Shown here: piece after piece, positions 10,584 to 21,531 of the stretch
Position numbering within the stretch: position 1 is the stretch's first letter
How the letters are laid out: every line of letters begins with the position of its first letter
Assembly (NCBI GenBank): GCA_027596075.1
Contig: JADGJC010000139.1
Span: 1-64,000, forward strand
Length of the DNA: 64,000 bases
Origin: Rhizophlyctis rosea
Taxonomy: Eukaryota; Chytridiomycota; Chytridiomycetes; Rhizophlyctidales; Rhizophlyctidaceae
Reading direction: 5' to 3'
The notes under the pieces: model-generated
The model's database searches: none
Seen by the model: the letters and a program-made list of their open reading frames with translations, nothing else
What the model was told of the DNA's origin: nothing
Translations under genes and position numbers: made by a program

Positions 10584-12582
10584 GCTTTTTGTCTTTTTGT
10601 GTGTGGTTCGTATTGGTAGTGTATATGGAAACCCCGAGGACCGACAAAGTTTGAATAGGAAACCACAGTGTATTATGACCGACTGGATCCTTTTCCTTGA
10701 CTTTCTTGTGTGGGTTGAATGGTGGAAATGTGTTGGATATCCAGGTTAAACCAGGTCTTTCTCTCTGAACGTCTTATATACAAACGCAAGCAAGAACCAG
10801 TTACACACTTTGTCTGGCAGTTAAATCTACCAACTGCGCTTTTCTTCGTCCGAAGTGATGACTACAGAGCGAAAGATTGGCACAAGGTCCAATGCAACCA
10901 CTTTTGTGGTGGTTGAAGGAGGAGCTGAGATGCTCAATTTATGTACGGGGTAAAGGAATGTGTGTGAGAACAATGAGAATTGTGTGTATATACAGATGCA
11001 GTTGGGTATAGAGCAAGTGTCCGAACACGAGCTTCGCTGGAATTCTGGACGGGGGCATGCAGGGGGCATCAGCTCTTTTATAGTTTTCCATCAATGGCGC
11101 CAACTCGGCCCATGTGGCTTGGGAGGCTGACGCAGGTGCAAAATTGATATAAAAGCCGCTGATGATGACCCATCCCACCTTCCCGTCATTTCGCAAAGTT
11201 GCTTTGCCACTCTAGCATATGACCGCATTATAACACACTCCATTCTAGTCCACCATCAACCTCAACAACGACCTTTATGCTCGGGAATCTTCCCACACAC
11301 CCTGATCCAACCGCCTTACTGTGCCTGTAGCGTCCACTTTTTGTGAAAGCTACCACGGGTTCGGATGTGTCTTGTGGCGGTTTCTTTCACCGCGGACTGG
11401 GTACCCGTCGGTGTGGGATTCTGACCACATTTCAATGTCCTTCTCGGTCTCGTGGCCGTAAGGATTGCTGGTGATAGGGTGAGATTCTCTTGACCAAACG
11501 CGACGCAGTCTTTTTTAACAAGGTGCAGTAGTTGAGTCATTTGCTTTTGCTGACCATTTGTTGCGACTAACGCTAACTAACTTCTTCCCTCCACTTCGAC
11601 AAGGGCAGGACATCCTGAATATGCGAGCACGCACCAAACGGTCATACTCCACCCCACCCGTCACTCTGCTTCCCTTATGTATATAGACCCCCCGTACACT
11701 TATTGCTTTTGCTTTACAGCGTCGCCCCTAGTCTTCCACGGCGTGGCACATTCTGCGTAAATCCACCGCAACCACGAACGAGGATGACCTGCAAGAGCCC
11801 CACACCTTTTTGGCTGGGTTCCATACTCCGCCGAAGGCCCATGAAAGCGGCAAGGCGAGTTGGGCGTCTACGGCACGGATGCACAGGAGCGGATGGTCGG
11901 GGACGAACGTGCCCATTTGCGACCTGCCCGTAAGGTGCTGTGCCGTACTACGTTCTTCAGAACCCTACTTGTGTCACAACCCGCCGGACGGAACCAGCTA
12001 GGATGCAAGTCCTTTGGGTCAAGGCCGGGCCCACGAGGTTGTACCCCTTCGTACTAAGTTGATGATGCATTTGTTGCAGAGGGCCCGAATGCCGCCATAT
12101 TTTACCCTCTTTTGGGGGATCTGTGCGTGTCCAAAGCCACTAAGGCAGATGGGGGTTTCTCAGTTTGCATATATGTCATTTTTTCAATATTGGATACTTC
12201 GTCAGCAAAGAGAATTCATCTGATGTGTTTTCCGAACTCTTGCGTGCGTCCTAGCGTGGACGACGGCTTCATATTTGTTGTATTTCCTATACACGTAGCT
12301 CGGAAGTAAGTTTGAGGTTGGTCAACTATATTCGGGCAGCCGCCGCAATACATCCTCAAGTTAGGCATTGAAGCCTGGGCTGGCATTGAATTTGATGCTT
12401 GCTTTGAATAGGTCTCAGGTGGTAGTAATGAATTGTGGGTCAAGGCTCAGAAGGGTTTGCCCACTTCCTCTAGTTCCAGTCAAAAGAGGTTGAGTTTTAC
12501 TGTGGACACACATCCTGTTGTCAGCATTGCCGCAAAGGTGCGTTCATGTTGAGACATACCAATGAACACATATGGAACTCAC
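10584..12582. other. Two-kilobase stretch without a recognisable protein gene
   Basis: The part next to 10584 is the TBP promoter. Short open frames on the minus strand (10939-11196, 11316-11540) resemble no family. A TATATA element lies near 11680-11685, followed by a GC-rich, stop-rich segment (about 11710-12060) that could be a non-coding RNA gene. I could not match it to any snRNA, RNase P, MRP or SRP core motif by eye. Confidence 0.35.
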
Positions 12583-13310
12583 ATAAAACATTCTCGGACT
12601 TCGCGGATTGTACCTCTTCAAACTTTTTCAAATGGTGCCGCAACTCTCCCTCCATGTCTGTAGTCTCAAAAGGTGCAACTTCAGAGCAAGATTGCGGGTG
12701 TCAACAATGCCATACCATGATAATGCATCATCGGCATCCTTTGAGAGTGTCGAAGGCACACGTGTCAAAAAAATAGAAGATTTAGTCACATCCCCCTTCT
12801 CCCGCTCCTCGTCTCTCTCCTTCGCTCCCTTCAGCCCAGCCTTCGCCCCCTCAACATCTCCCCTTCCCTCCTCAACCTTCCCCTTCAACTTCTTGATCCG
12901 CCGATCCTTCTCCTCATTCGCCGCCTGAAGCACCACAACAATCTCCTGCGTCACTTCACTAGCCTCATTCAACCGATCCTTATCGACCATGCACGTGACG
13001 TTCTTGGCCCGCAGCTGTTCGTATTTAATGTGCGCCTGCTTCAGGTCCTCTTCCTGGTTCTCGACAATCTTCTTTTGACGAATGTTCTCCTTGTTCAAAC
13101 CACGCAGCTCTGTCTCGCGCTGCTTGATATCGTCCTTGAGTCGGGAGACCGTCCCTTGATGCGCCTTGCTCTCGGCCGCGATGCGGTCCTTCTCCTGCTG
13201 GAGTTTGGCGGCGTCCGCGCTGGCCTGTTGCTGTTGGATCTTGAGATTCTGCATCTCGTGCTGATGCTTGACGTTCAAGTCCTGGACTTGCGCAAGCGCC
13301 TGTTGTTCAG
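12583..13310 (-). CDS. Coiled-coil protein fragment, 5' part not resolved
   Basis: A long heptad-rich reading frame runs from about 13310 to 12762 (EQQALAQVQDLN.., QQQQASADAAKLQQEKDRIA, IRQKKIVENQEEDLKQAHIK). A probable intron (12679-12761) then joins a second helical exon (ETTDMEGELRHHLKKFEEV). The family is unknown; centrosomal, basal-body or cytoskeletal proteins are all possible for such a sequence. On the 5' side, another frame (KNNKLYELN, about 13310-13335) continues the coil pattern but is out of phase. Either a poorly formed intron or a one-base frameshift separates them. Upstream of 13335 I found no further exons. The gene may be truncated or decaying. Confidence 0.5.
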
Positions 13311-14183
13311 CTCGTAGAGTTTATTGTTCTTCTGTTTATGGCAGGACAGTTATGTTTGGATGGATGCCATTCCCCACCCTGTCCCCAACATCTGTTAGAC
13401 GAGGGATCAAAAGACATAGGACATTGATCGCAAGCGCTTTGCACATTTAATCAATACTTCCCCATCATTCCCAGCAGAACGTTCCCCCGTACTTGAGGCA
13501 TCTACTTGCTGGTTTGTATGTTCCAGAGAAGTGCAGTCCTTGCAATCGGTCTTCAACGATGCTGAATGATAATGTGCATTACAGAGTTACCTTCAGGCTG
13601 GACCAGTGCAATTCCCCGACCATAGGGTAGCTTGAAAATCTATGGGACCGGAAGTGAAATGACAGGTATTGATCGCAAGTCTTGCCCATGAAGCAGATAC
13701 TTCCTCATCAAATCCCCTCAATTGAGTCATCTCCATGCGAGGTCACATGTCTGGAGTAGGACTATCGTTGCAACCTGTCCTCCAGGCTCCCAGACAGGAC
13801 GTGCGTCTCAGGCATGCAATGAAGGAGATCCTCATGCAGACGTTCTTTTGACAATTGGTGATGTGGATATATACTCAAACAATCCTTGCATTCTCATCTC
13901 AGTTTGCTGTTGGTGTCCCCTAGCCTTCTGGCATTCGCTGAGGCGATTTTGAAAGCTCAATGTTTCAACATTAGGATCTGCAAAAGGAACATTCCTCCCG
14001 ATGAAATACTCCAAACACTTCACAAATACAAGTTATGTTTCAATTTTTTCTTCATTGTTAATGAGAATGAATACATGCAAAAGACTTGTGCCAAAAAAAA
14101 AAACCCGTGCTGCAAACATCTGACAAAAAAGAATGAAACAATGATGCAAAAAACGAGGAGCAAGACTACAATACGTCCATTTC
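13311..14183. other. Region with a diverged internal duplication
   Basis: Two related segments, about 13415-13570 and 13660-13780, share blocks such as ATTGATCGCAAG, ATACTTCC.CATCA and TTGAG.CATCT in the same order. Neither encodes an obvious protein on either strand. They lie just upstream of the broken-looking coiled-coil gene, so they may be remnants of its 5' part or of a repeat. Confidence 0.4.
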
Positions 14184-15449
14184 CTAAAATCCTTGACCAT
14201 CCGGTGAAACCATCTTCGCATCCCCCGAATCCGGCGATACAAGTGCCCCAACCGTCAACGCCTCCACTCTTGGCGCCGTCGTCCCACCACCACCACTACT
14301 ACCATTCACCCCACTCGACCCACTAACACTAGCCCTCTTCGCCGCCTTACTCTTCGTCACCCCATTCGCCCCACCCTTCTTCTTCTTCCCCGTCTTGACC
14401 GTATACTGATAATCCGGGTACATAGCATAATGCAACACCCGCCCTTGCGCAGCGCGCTGGCGGTACTCGTCCTTGATGCTTTCCTTCTCGTGGCGCCACA
14501 TCTCGCCGACGAGGGTGCTGACTTCGTTGTTGGTCAGGCGAGAGTTTTGGAGGCGGATTTGGCGTTGGTGGTCGCGGCGGTAGAGCATGAAGGCGTTGGC
14601 GGGGCGTGGGGGGCGGGGTGGTTGTTGGGGTTGTTGTTGTTGTTGGGATTGGGGTTGGGATTGGGTGGTGGGGGGTTGTTGGTGGTGTTGGTGGTTGTAT
14701 GTTGGGGAGTGGGGTTGGTGGGTGTTGTGCGAGGCGGTGGAGTGGCCGTTGGGGAGTGGTAGGTAGGGGGCGCCCCGGTGACTGGGCATGTGGTGCATTG
14801 GGTATGAGCCGTATGAGCTTGGGTATGGAGGAGGGAGTTGGTGGGGAGGGGACATTGGGGGGTTGGAATCCGTTGGGGATGGTGTGAATGGGGATGGTGC
14901 ATCTAACGGATACGGTCGACCGGCGTTGCTTTGGTTGGTATAGGAGGCATTGCCTTGTGCTGATGAGTAGTTTCCAGACTCACGACCGGACGAAAAAGAG
15001 TCCCGCGAATTGCTTGGGTAATGGTAGTTTGAGCCGTATGCATAATTGGATGAGTACTGAGGGGCAGAAGATGTTTGAAGGCGACGTTGAGAGGCGATGG
15101 ACCCGTTGGCAGCTGATTGCCAACCACCGTATTCTGAAACGGGTGTCCAAGGTGCATCGGCCGGGTCAGGAATAGACCTCTCGGCGTAGCCGCCGCCGAG
15201 CATGGGTTCTAATCCGGTGCGGGTGTTCCATGGACGTGAAGGAGGAAACGCTTCCAGCTCGCTCACGCCGGGTAAGTATCCGCCGCCGTCGCTTGTATGA
15301 GCAACATCACCGCCGGGTTGTTGGTAAGGCGATAGACTGTTTCCCGTATCTGATTGCTGCTGCTGCTGCTGCTGTTGATGTTGCCTCTCTCCGCCTTGGT
15401 AGGAGCTACGGTGGGTGGGTCGTCCGGCAAACTGCATTATATCGGTCAT
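14184..15449 (-). CDS. HMG-box (MATA_HMG type) transcription factor
   Basis: Single exon, 421 aa. The HMG box sits in the C-terminal half: RPANAFMLYRRDHQRQI, then NNEVSTLVGEMWRHE, then EYRQRAAQGRVLHYAMYPDY. The RPANAFMLYR and MYPDY segments are typical of fungal mating-type and related sequence-specific HMG proteins. The long N-terminus is low complexity: a Gln run encoded by CTG repeats on the + strand (about 15357-15377), Pro/Gln/Ser-rich stretches and many His. A basic Lys/Gly tail follows the box. The start at 15449 is the first ATG that gives the full frame after upstream non-ATG codons. A role in mating or sporulation is possible but not shown; many non-MAT HMG proteins look the same. 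Confidence 0.83.
   Translation of the reverse strand: MTDIMQFAGRPTHRSSYQGGERQHQQQQQQQQSDTGNSLSPYQQPGGDVAHTSDGGGYLPGVSELEAFPPSRPWNTRTGLEPMLGGGYAERSIPDPADAPWTPVSEYGGWQSAANGSIASQRRLQTSSAPQYSSNYAYGSNYHYPSNSRDSFSSGRESGNYSSAQGNASYTNQSNAGRPYPLDAPSPFTPSPTDSNPPMSPPHQLPPPYPSSYGSYPMHHMPSHRGAPYLPLPNGHSTASHNTHQPHSPTYNHQHHQQPPTTQSQPQSQQQQQPQQPPRPPRPANAFMLYRRDHQRQIRLQNSRLTNNEVSTLVGEMWRHEKESIKDEYRQRAAQGRVLHYAMYPDYQYTVKTGKKKKGGANGVTKSKAAKRASVSGSSGVNGSSGGGGTTAPRVEALTVGALVSPDSGDAKMVSPDGQGF
15357..15377 (+). repeat. CTG trinucleotide microsatellite (polyGln codons on the minus strand)
   Basis: An imperfect CTG run encodes the N-terminal Gln tract of the HMG-box protein on the opposite strand. Length variation between strains would be expected. 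Confidence 0.8.
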
Positions 15450-17560
15450 TTTGCGCGTGATGATGGATCGCGCTTTCAATTGGGAAAAAAACTTTGAATG
15501 TGATGAAACGCTTTCGGAGCGAGAGAAGGATAAATGGTCTTCAAACAGTTGGTTCTCCCTTCACCGCAGGTTCACCATCTGGTGCCAGTGGGTTAGCTGA
15601 TAGAATGGAGGTTAGATTTGTGGCTGTTAATGGGGTTGAAGGGAGGCGTGCATATACCGACACGGAGATGGATAATCGCTGTTGCAGGATTCAAGACAGA
15701 GTTTCTGGACCGTTTGGTTCTCAATCTTCTGAATTTCAACGGCTTGTGCGTGGGATGTCCGGGGGACTCAAGAGATGAACGGAGGAAAATTGGGATGAAA
15801 CAAGGAACGGAGTTTGCAACGATGAATTGATAAATTTGTGGTATCAATTGACGAGACACGTCCGGTAGAGGGAGCGATGTACGGAGTGTGTGGGTTGTGT
15901 GGGTGATTCGTGGGGATCACAACAGGATGTCGGTATTGTCTGTATGAATTTGGGATTGTGTGCTCACTCATCTATAGATTGGTGGGTGGTGGTGAATGTT
16001 TAGATTCTCATGCGTGGGTGTATGTAATGTAATGTATTGATGGGATCCCATGCATATGCAGCATGCCCACACCTCGCGTGGAGTCCCTTTGATTCTGGAT
16101 GGAGGGAAAGAACATCTGGGGGTCTCTTGCCACACACAATGCAGGCCACTGCAGGCCAACCATTCCAGATGTTTCGGTGATTGTCGCGCTGCTGACAACA
16201 TTCATCATCCCATCACCCTGAATGCCCAATCATGAATGAACTGATCGCCCACCACGAGCCCCGGTTGATCCAAGTGACTTTGCCAGTTGAACCACCATCA
16301 ATCAGCATCATACATGTGACACTCCCTTATTCCCTTGCAGGGCCAGGGATCAGTGACGTCTTGGCTGGTTAGCACAAAAGGACCCTAACAAGTTTGGCTT
16401 GCGTAAGCGAGGGCACGTGGCTTGAATCACCCTGGACCCAACATGGTTTGCCCGGAATTGGTAACTGGTAGCCAAGCCCCAATCGAATTCCATAAAAGGA
16501 GGGTTGCCCCATAGCCCCTCCCTTGTTTGCTCCTCATGCACACTTGGAAGCGCAGAGGTCTGCTTCGGGCAGCAGAGTCGACGGGTTAAGTCCTGTGATA
16601 CGAGTGTTGGTTCGCATTGGTGAATGGCCCGGTCAATGTTTGTGCAGCTCGTCCTGTCGTGGGTGTGCATCTTGCGGAGCCTCTGTGCTCTCACATACGG
16701 TTAACCTTCGTCCCGTGTGACATCTTCCCAAGCCGACACTCATAGTGAGGGGTCGGAAATGTCGGTCTGAGGGTTTTTAATTTTGAGGATATCAGTTTGA
16801 CTGCCTCTCGGGGTGGTGATCCTCCATCTCAGGTTATGGGATGCACTTCTTCTTTTTTTGTCTCTGCTGTGCAGGCGACTGGGTGCTTCGTCCCCATGTT
16901 GCGCAGGTTTAACTCCTGCCGGGGACTTTCTTCTCTCACCAGTTATCAGATCTACCTCACCATAGTTGTGCATTGCTTGCGACCCCCTTCACTTCCATTA
17001 CCTCCCGTGGACAAAGGTTGATCTTCCGCCATGTCAAACCCCAGTCTTAGCCGACAATGATTGCCTTCAAAGCTCCATATGATATAATGACATCCCAGCA
17101 GCAACCTCCCATATAATCTCGCAACGGAGCCCTTGGGTTCCAACCACCTGATTCTGCATCCCCTCTGACGCATTCCTTTGCACTACTCCTTGTCGTGCGT
17201 ATTGACCAGTTGGTCAAGGTCGCATCGAAGCGCGCGTATCAGAAGTTTGTAACATAATATGATTCAAATCTATATTTCAAAGCAGCTGTCAAGGCATGAG
17301 TCCTTTATCTTATGGATATTTGCGAGTCAAATCGCCAACAGCTGCAATTCCCTGCATTTGCTGCATTCGCATATGTCTCCTTTCCCGTCACCACTCTGCA
17401 TCCACCTTGCTCAAAATACAACATCCCACACGCGCCAACCCACGACGACCCCATTCATCCAAACACAACAAGATCACACAACATCACAAAAATATCCAGG
17501 AAACTAGGCGGAAAGCAACGTAGCCTTTCTCTGTTATTGACACCAACACATACAACGACC
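15450..17560. other. Two-kilobase stretch without a recognisable protein gene
   Basis: The left part is the HMG-gene promoter. Between about 16490 and 16780 there is a possible RNA gene: a CATAAAAGG element, a stop-rich GC-balanced body, and a GGGTTTTT tract. I could not assign it to a known RNA family. The right part is the downstream flank of RPS13. Confidence 0.35.
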
Positions 17561-18270
17561 TTAAGCGACGAGGGCAGAGGCGGTGGCAGACTCGCTGTGG
17601 GAAGAAAAAACAAGTTAACGAGTTAAGGATTACGACGACGATCACAAAGTGATACAAACACCCTCTCTGTAAACAGAGGAAGATGCCGGTACACCCTGCA
17701 ATGCCCAATAACGGATGAAGTTTGGAAAAAAGCAAAAAAACGAATGCAGTGTTTATGTAAAAGGATACTATTTCCAGTTAGGAGGGAGCTGGCCAGCAGT
17801 CTTGTAGTAGCGGGCAAGACGGTGGACACGGGACTCGATGAGAATGAGACGGAACTTGGCGTCGGCGTCCTTGCGGTTGCGCTCCAAGTGCTTGCGGACG
17901 GCGACGGCCTTCTTGATGAGGTGGTACAAGTCCTCGGGGATCTCGGGGGCAAGACCGTTGCTCTTGAGGATACGGAGGATCTTGTTACCAGTGACGTTCT
18001 TCACCTGGGCGATACCGTGCTGGTCCCTTCATGATGTTCCCACACATAGGTCTCGTCAGTCTTCCTTCCTTCCCACACTTCCAGTTGTGTGCACCAGACT
18101 GCGCACCTGAGGATAACACCAATTTGGGAGGGGGTCAAACCCTTCTTGGCGAGCTTGCCAATCTGGTCAATGACCTCCTCGGGGGTGGTCTTCAACCACG
18201 AGGGGGGAGTGCGGCGGTAGGGGAGCGCCGAGGAGGCGATACCCTTTCCGGGAGCGTGCATGCGACCCAT
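17561..18270 (-). CDS. RPS13: 40S ribosomal protein uS15 (RPS13)
   Basis: Model: complement(join(17561..17594,17769..18026,18107..18270)), 151 aa, exactly the usual eukaryotic length. Conserved segments are [36 protein letters not shown], then [40 protein letters not shown] and [20 protein letters not shown]. The second intron (17595-17768) starts inside an apparent stop: exon 2 ends TA and the intron begins G, so unspliced RNA reads TAG. Splicing to a C makes TAC and restores the standard C-terminus [11 protein letters not shown]. The protein sits in the small-subunit body at an intersubunit bridge. Confidence 0.96.
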
Positions 18271-18871
18271 GGCTGGTTCTGTATATGGGAATGAGGTGAG
18301 GAAAAACGTCGCTATGAGAACGAACGTGCCAGCGCAATCTCACGTACAATTGGCTGTGTTTCCGAGGAAAGTTGGCGGGAGAATTCGGCTCGTTCTTTAC
18401 CGTCGTTGGTAAGAATAAGATGCGAAAAAGGGAAGGATCAACACATTGAATTCAATGGGACTTTTCATTGTCCAACAGCCTAAACAAAACAATTTGGGCT
18501 TCGTCCAATAAATCATCGTGGCTTGGTACTAACACAAGCCACAAAAGCATTCTCATCAGATGGTTGATCCAATGTCACGTGTCATCAGAGGCCCGATCGA
18601 ATGTTGGCGTGTTGGCCGGTGGTGGAGGTGCGGCAATCCTCCAACCCCTTCTGTGCTTTCCCCTCATTCCCATCTGTATCCAAAGCTGCTGTTATTTTGG
18701 CGTTTTAGCAAACCAGTATACCCGAAGCGCCTGTAACTTCTCACTTTCTCCCTGTACTAAGCTAATACCCGTCTCCATCTTCTCGACATACCCCTCTCCG
18801 CTTTGTCTCGGTCGTAAACATAGCAACTCAGACACCTCTCCCACACACCCCACGACAGACCAGTTTTAGAC
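18271..18871. promoter_or_regulatory. Divergent promoter region of RPS13 and MOB1
   Basis: This 0.6-kb region separates two divergent genes. No TATA box is obvious close to either start. I see no other gene in it. Confidence 0.5.
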
Positions 18872-19830
18872 ATGAATTTTTTCAACACGTAAGAGAATTG
18901 CTATCACGCCCACAACAGCCCACATTTCTGCTCACGCACAGCTTGTTCAGTAAGTTTGGGAAGGGAAAAGGCAAGAAGGACGGATCTTCAAAGCCCCTTT
19001 TCCTTTGCCAGCCGTTTGTATCCGCGACGCTGGTCAACGGTAGCCTGCGCAAGGTTGTAGCTCTACCGCGCTATGTCAACCTCAACGAATGGTAAGACGA
19101 TCATCTCTTATCAATGCCGAGTATTGTTAACGTTTCAATCAATCCAACATACTTTTGTGGTGACAGGTTAGCTGTGAACAGTGAGTTGAAAATATGGTCG
19201 TGACACATCCCGTGCAAAATGCTCAATAACCTTACGTTTGCAGCGTTCGACTTTTTCAATTATACCAACCTCTTCTTCGGATCTGTGGCATCATTTTGCA
19301 CCGCAGATTCCTGTCCGGTCATGCATGGAGGTCCTGGGTACGTCATGGGAAAAGCAACCTTTTGCAATTGACATCTCTCAAACCTTCGTACAAAGGCATG
19401 AGTATCTATGGACGGACAGCCAAAAACGGAGCGTCAAAGTACCTGCACCACATTACGTAGATTACGCCATGTCCGCGCTACAGAACCATCTAAATGACGA
19501 ACAAATTTTCCCGACGGGCGCAGGTATATAATCTTGATTGTCGTGCGTGCATCTGTCGTTCCGACTAACAAGCCTTCACAATCAGGCGCCGACTTCCCAC
19601 AACATTTCCAAACCGTAGTAAAACACATCTTCAAACAACTCTTCCGCATCTTTGCCCACATCTATCACGCACATTACGACAAAATTCTACACATGTCCGC
19701 CGAGGGACATCTCAATACCCTGTTTGCGCACTTCATCTGTTTCTCGAGGGAGTTTGATTTGATAGAGAAGAAGGAGCTGGCGCCTTTGGCGGAGTTCATT
19801 ACGGAATTGGAGACGACGGGGCGGATTTAG
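18872..19830 (+). CDS. MOB1: MOB kinase activator (Mob1 family)
   Basis: Model: join(18872..18888,18951..19091,19167..19180,19244..19337,19396..19523,19586..19830), 212 aa, phases consistent. Exon 3 is only 14 nt. The Mob/phocein fold is recognised by LNEWLAVNTFDFFN, FCTADSCPVMHGGPGHEYLW, PHYVDYAMSALQNHLND, FPQHFQTVVKHIFKQLFRIF and AHIYHAHYDKI. The Cys pair in FCTADSCPVM and the His pair in HIYHAHY are the expected zinc ligands. Mob1 binds and activates NDR/LATS kinases in mitotic exit and septation pathways. The N-terminus is short and Lys-rich, and the position normally ending in helix H1 is diverged. Whether it is Mob1 or a Mob1-like paralogue is uncertain. Confidence 0.9.
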
Positions 19831-20427
19831 TGGGGACGTAGTGAGGCTCATTTAGTAGCAGCTAGCGGTAGAAATCTGATCGGATTTTTTTACCCGATGC
19901 GGCTAAGCCAACCCATTCGATGTAGAAGGCGAAGATGTACAGATGTACAGTAGTGGTGGACGTATGATGATATTTGCAGTAGGGCTGTATATATAGTTTG
20001 TTGATAGACTGGATTCTCGCATTTGCTCAACTGGTTGAGGTTGCCAGAAGTTGTCTTGGAAATGATTCAAAAGCGAAGCTGTAGGGCAATAATCTTTCGA
20101 AATCTGCTGGAGGATTTTTTCCAGCGATGTATAACAGCAAAAGCATGGTAGTATCGCATGTTAGTTAAGTGATGGGCGGTATTACAAGGAAATATTCACA
20201 GTGATGTATTTAGCAAAGCTTCGTTTATACAATTTTCGGGAATTTGATGATGGACGTGCTTTGCTGGTGCACGGCCAGACCCCTCGAAACCCTTCCCCTC
20301 CCTTTAGACAACCAGACCGACAGAGCCCGCACCCGCCGTATACCCAATCTCGACACAGAACCCACTCCATCACAAACGCAAATAAATTAACCCCATCACC
20401 AAAACAACCCCTCCCCCCCTTCCCACA
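19831..20427. other. Convergent 3' region between MOB1 and RPB6
   Basis: About 0.6 kb between two convergent genes. No gene or repeat was seen. Confidence 0.5.
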
Positions 20428-20998
20428 TCAATCCGTAATATTCAACTCCGCAACCGTCCAATCCTCATAAGACCCATCCGGCATGAAGCGTCTAACCAGC
20501 AACGGAATCTTCTTCTCCCTAAGCTCCTTCATAGCGATTTCCAAGGGGTCGGTCATGTTTGAGACTTCGGTCATGACGGGGGCGTTCATGGAGATTTGGA
20601 GGGCGCGGGTGCCGAGGATGCGGGCCTTTTCGTATTTTGTCATGTATGGGGTGGTCATGCGTTGTTCGTCGGGGATTTTGCGGCCTTTGTTGGGGTTTAT
20701 GGCGGTGGGTTGGGGACCCGCGGGTGGGTTTGTTGTCTGTGAAGTTGTTGTGAGTTTGAGTGAGCTACTCTTTTCCCCTTCAGTGAACGTTTCACATAAT
20801 GGCCGAAGCTGGGACTGAACGAAGGATACACAGCAAAGCCCTCACCTCCACGTCCATTTCGTCCCCCTGCGTTCCGTCCGGAACAATTTCGCTTCTTTCT
20901 TCACCATATTCGTTGAATTCGTCGTACTCGTTGGGTTGGTCTTCAAACTCCCCAAAGTTGTCCCCACCGTCGCTGGCGTTGTCTCCGTAGTCGCTCAT
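20428..20998 (-). CDS. RPB6: RNA polymerase subunit RPABC2 (Rpb6), shared by Pol I, II and III
   Basis: Model: complement(join(20428..20736,20846..20998)), 153 aa. The N-terminal exon is acidic and Asp/Glu/Gly-rich, as in other Rpb6 proteins. The second exon carries the conserved core: [49 protein letters not shown] and [12 protein letters not shown]. Rpb6 is the orthologue of bacterial omega and stabilises the clamp base of the three nuclear polymerases. Start chosen at the ATG of MSDYGDN; upstream codons in frame lack an ATG. Confidence 0.94.
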
Positions 20999-21531
20999 AG
21001 CTGTGGCCAAAGGGAAGGAGTGCAGGGGGAGATTTTTGGAAAGGTGGGGAAAGTGGGAAGTTTGGGGAAAGCTGGACTTGGAGAATGTGAGTGCTGATGT
21101 TTATGGAGTGTGGCTTGGTCGCTAAATTTAAGCCCATGCGCCACGGGTCCATCGAAGCCGAACGTGTCTTTCTTCAACGGGTCCTCCATCGTTTTTCTGA
21201 ACAACTTTTTGGAACGAACGGTTCGCGCCGCGCCCATTTAGTACATTACGGTGGCAGCGATTTGTATTGACCCTCTTCAATATGTTCCTTTCGGAAAGTC
21301 GAATGCAGGACTAATCGTCATTTCTGTCTCTCAAATTGAGTAAGGTGAAACACAAAAAGTGTCGTGCACATAACCTCTTTCAAAGTCAAGTCTACAAACA
21401 TATGGATATTGCGCAATTCTGCACTTGCGTAACACTGCCTCATTTTATCATAGGCTGATGTCTCGCAATTCAATTCTATTGCGTTGAAGAACACATCTTG
21501 TAACTATCTGATCTCACCCCTGACAGCTCGG
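20999..21531. other. Intergenic region upstream of RPB6 and downstream of LARP7
   Basis: This contains the RPB6 promoter. A minus-strand open frame with an ATG at 21237 (80 codons) precedes RPB6 but resembles nothing and probably reflects the leader region. Confidence 0.4.
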
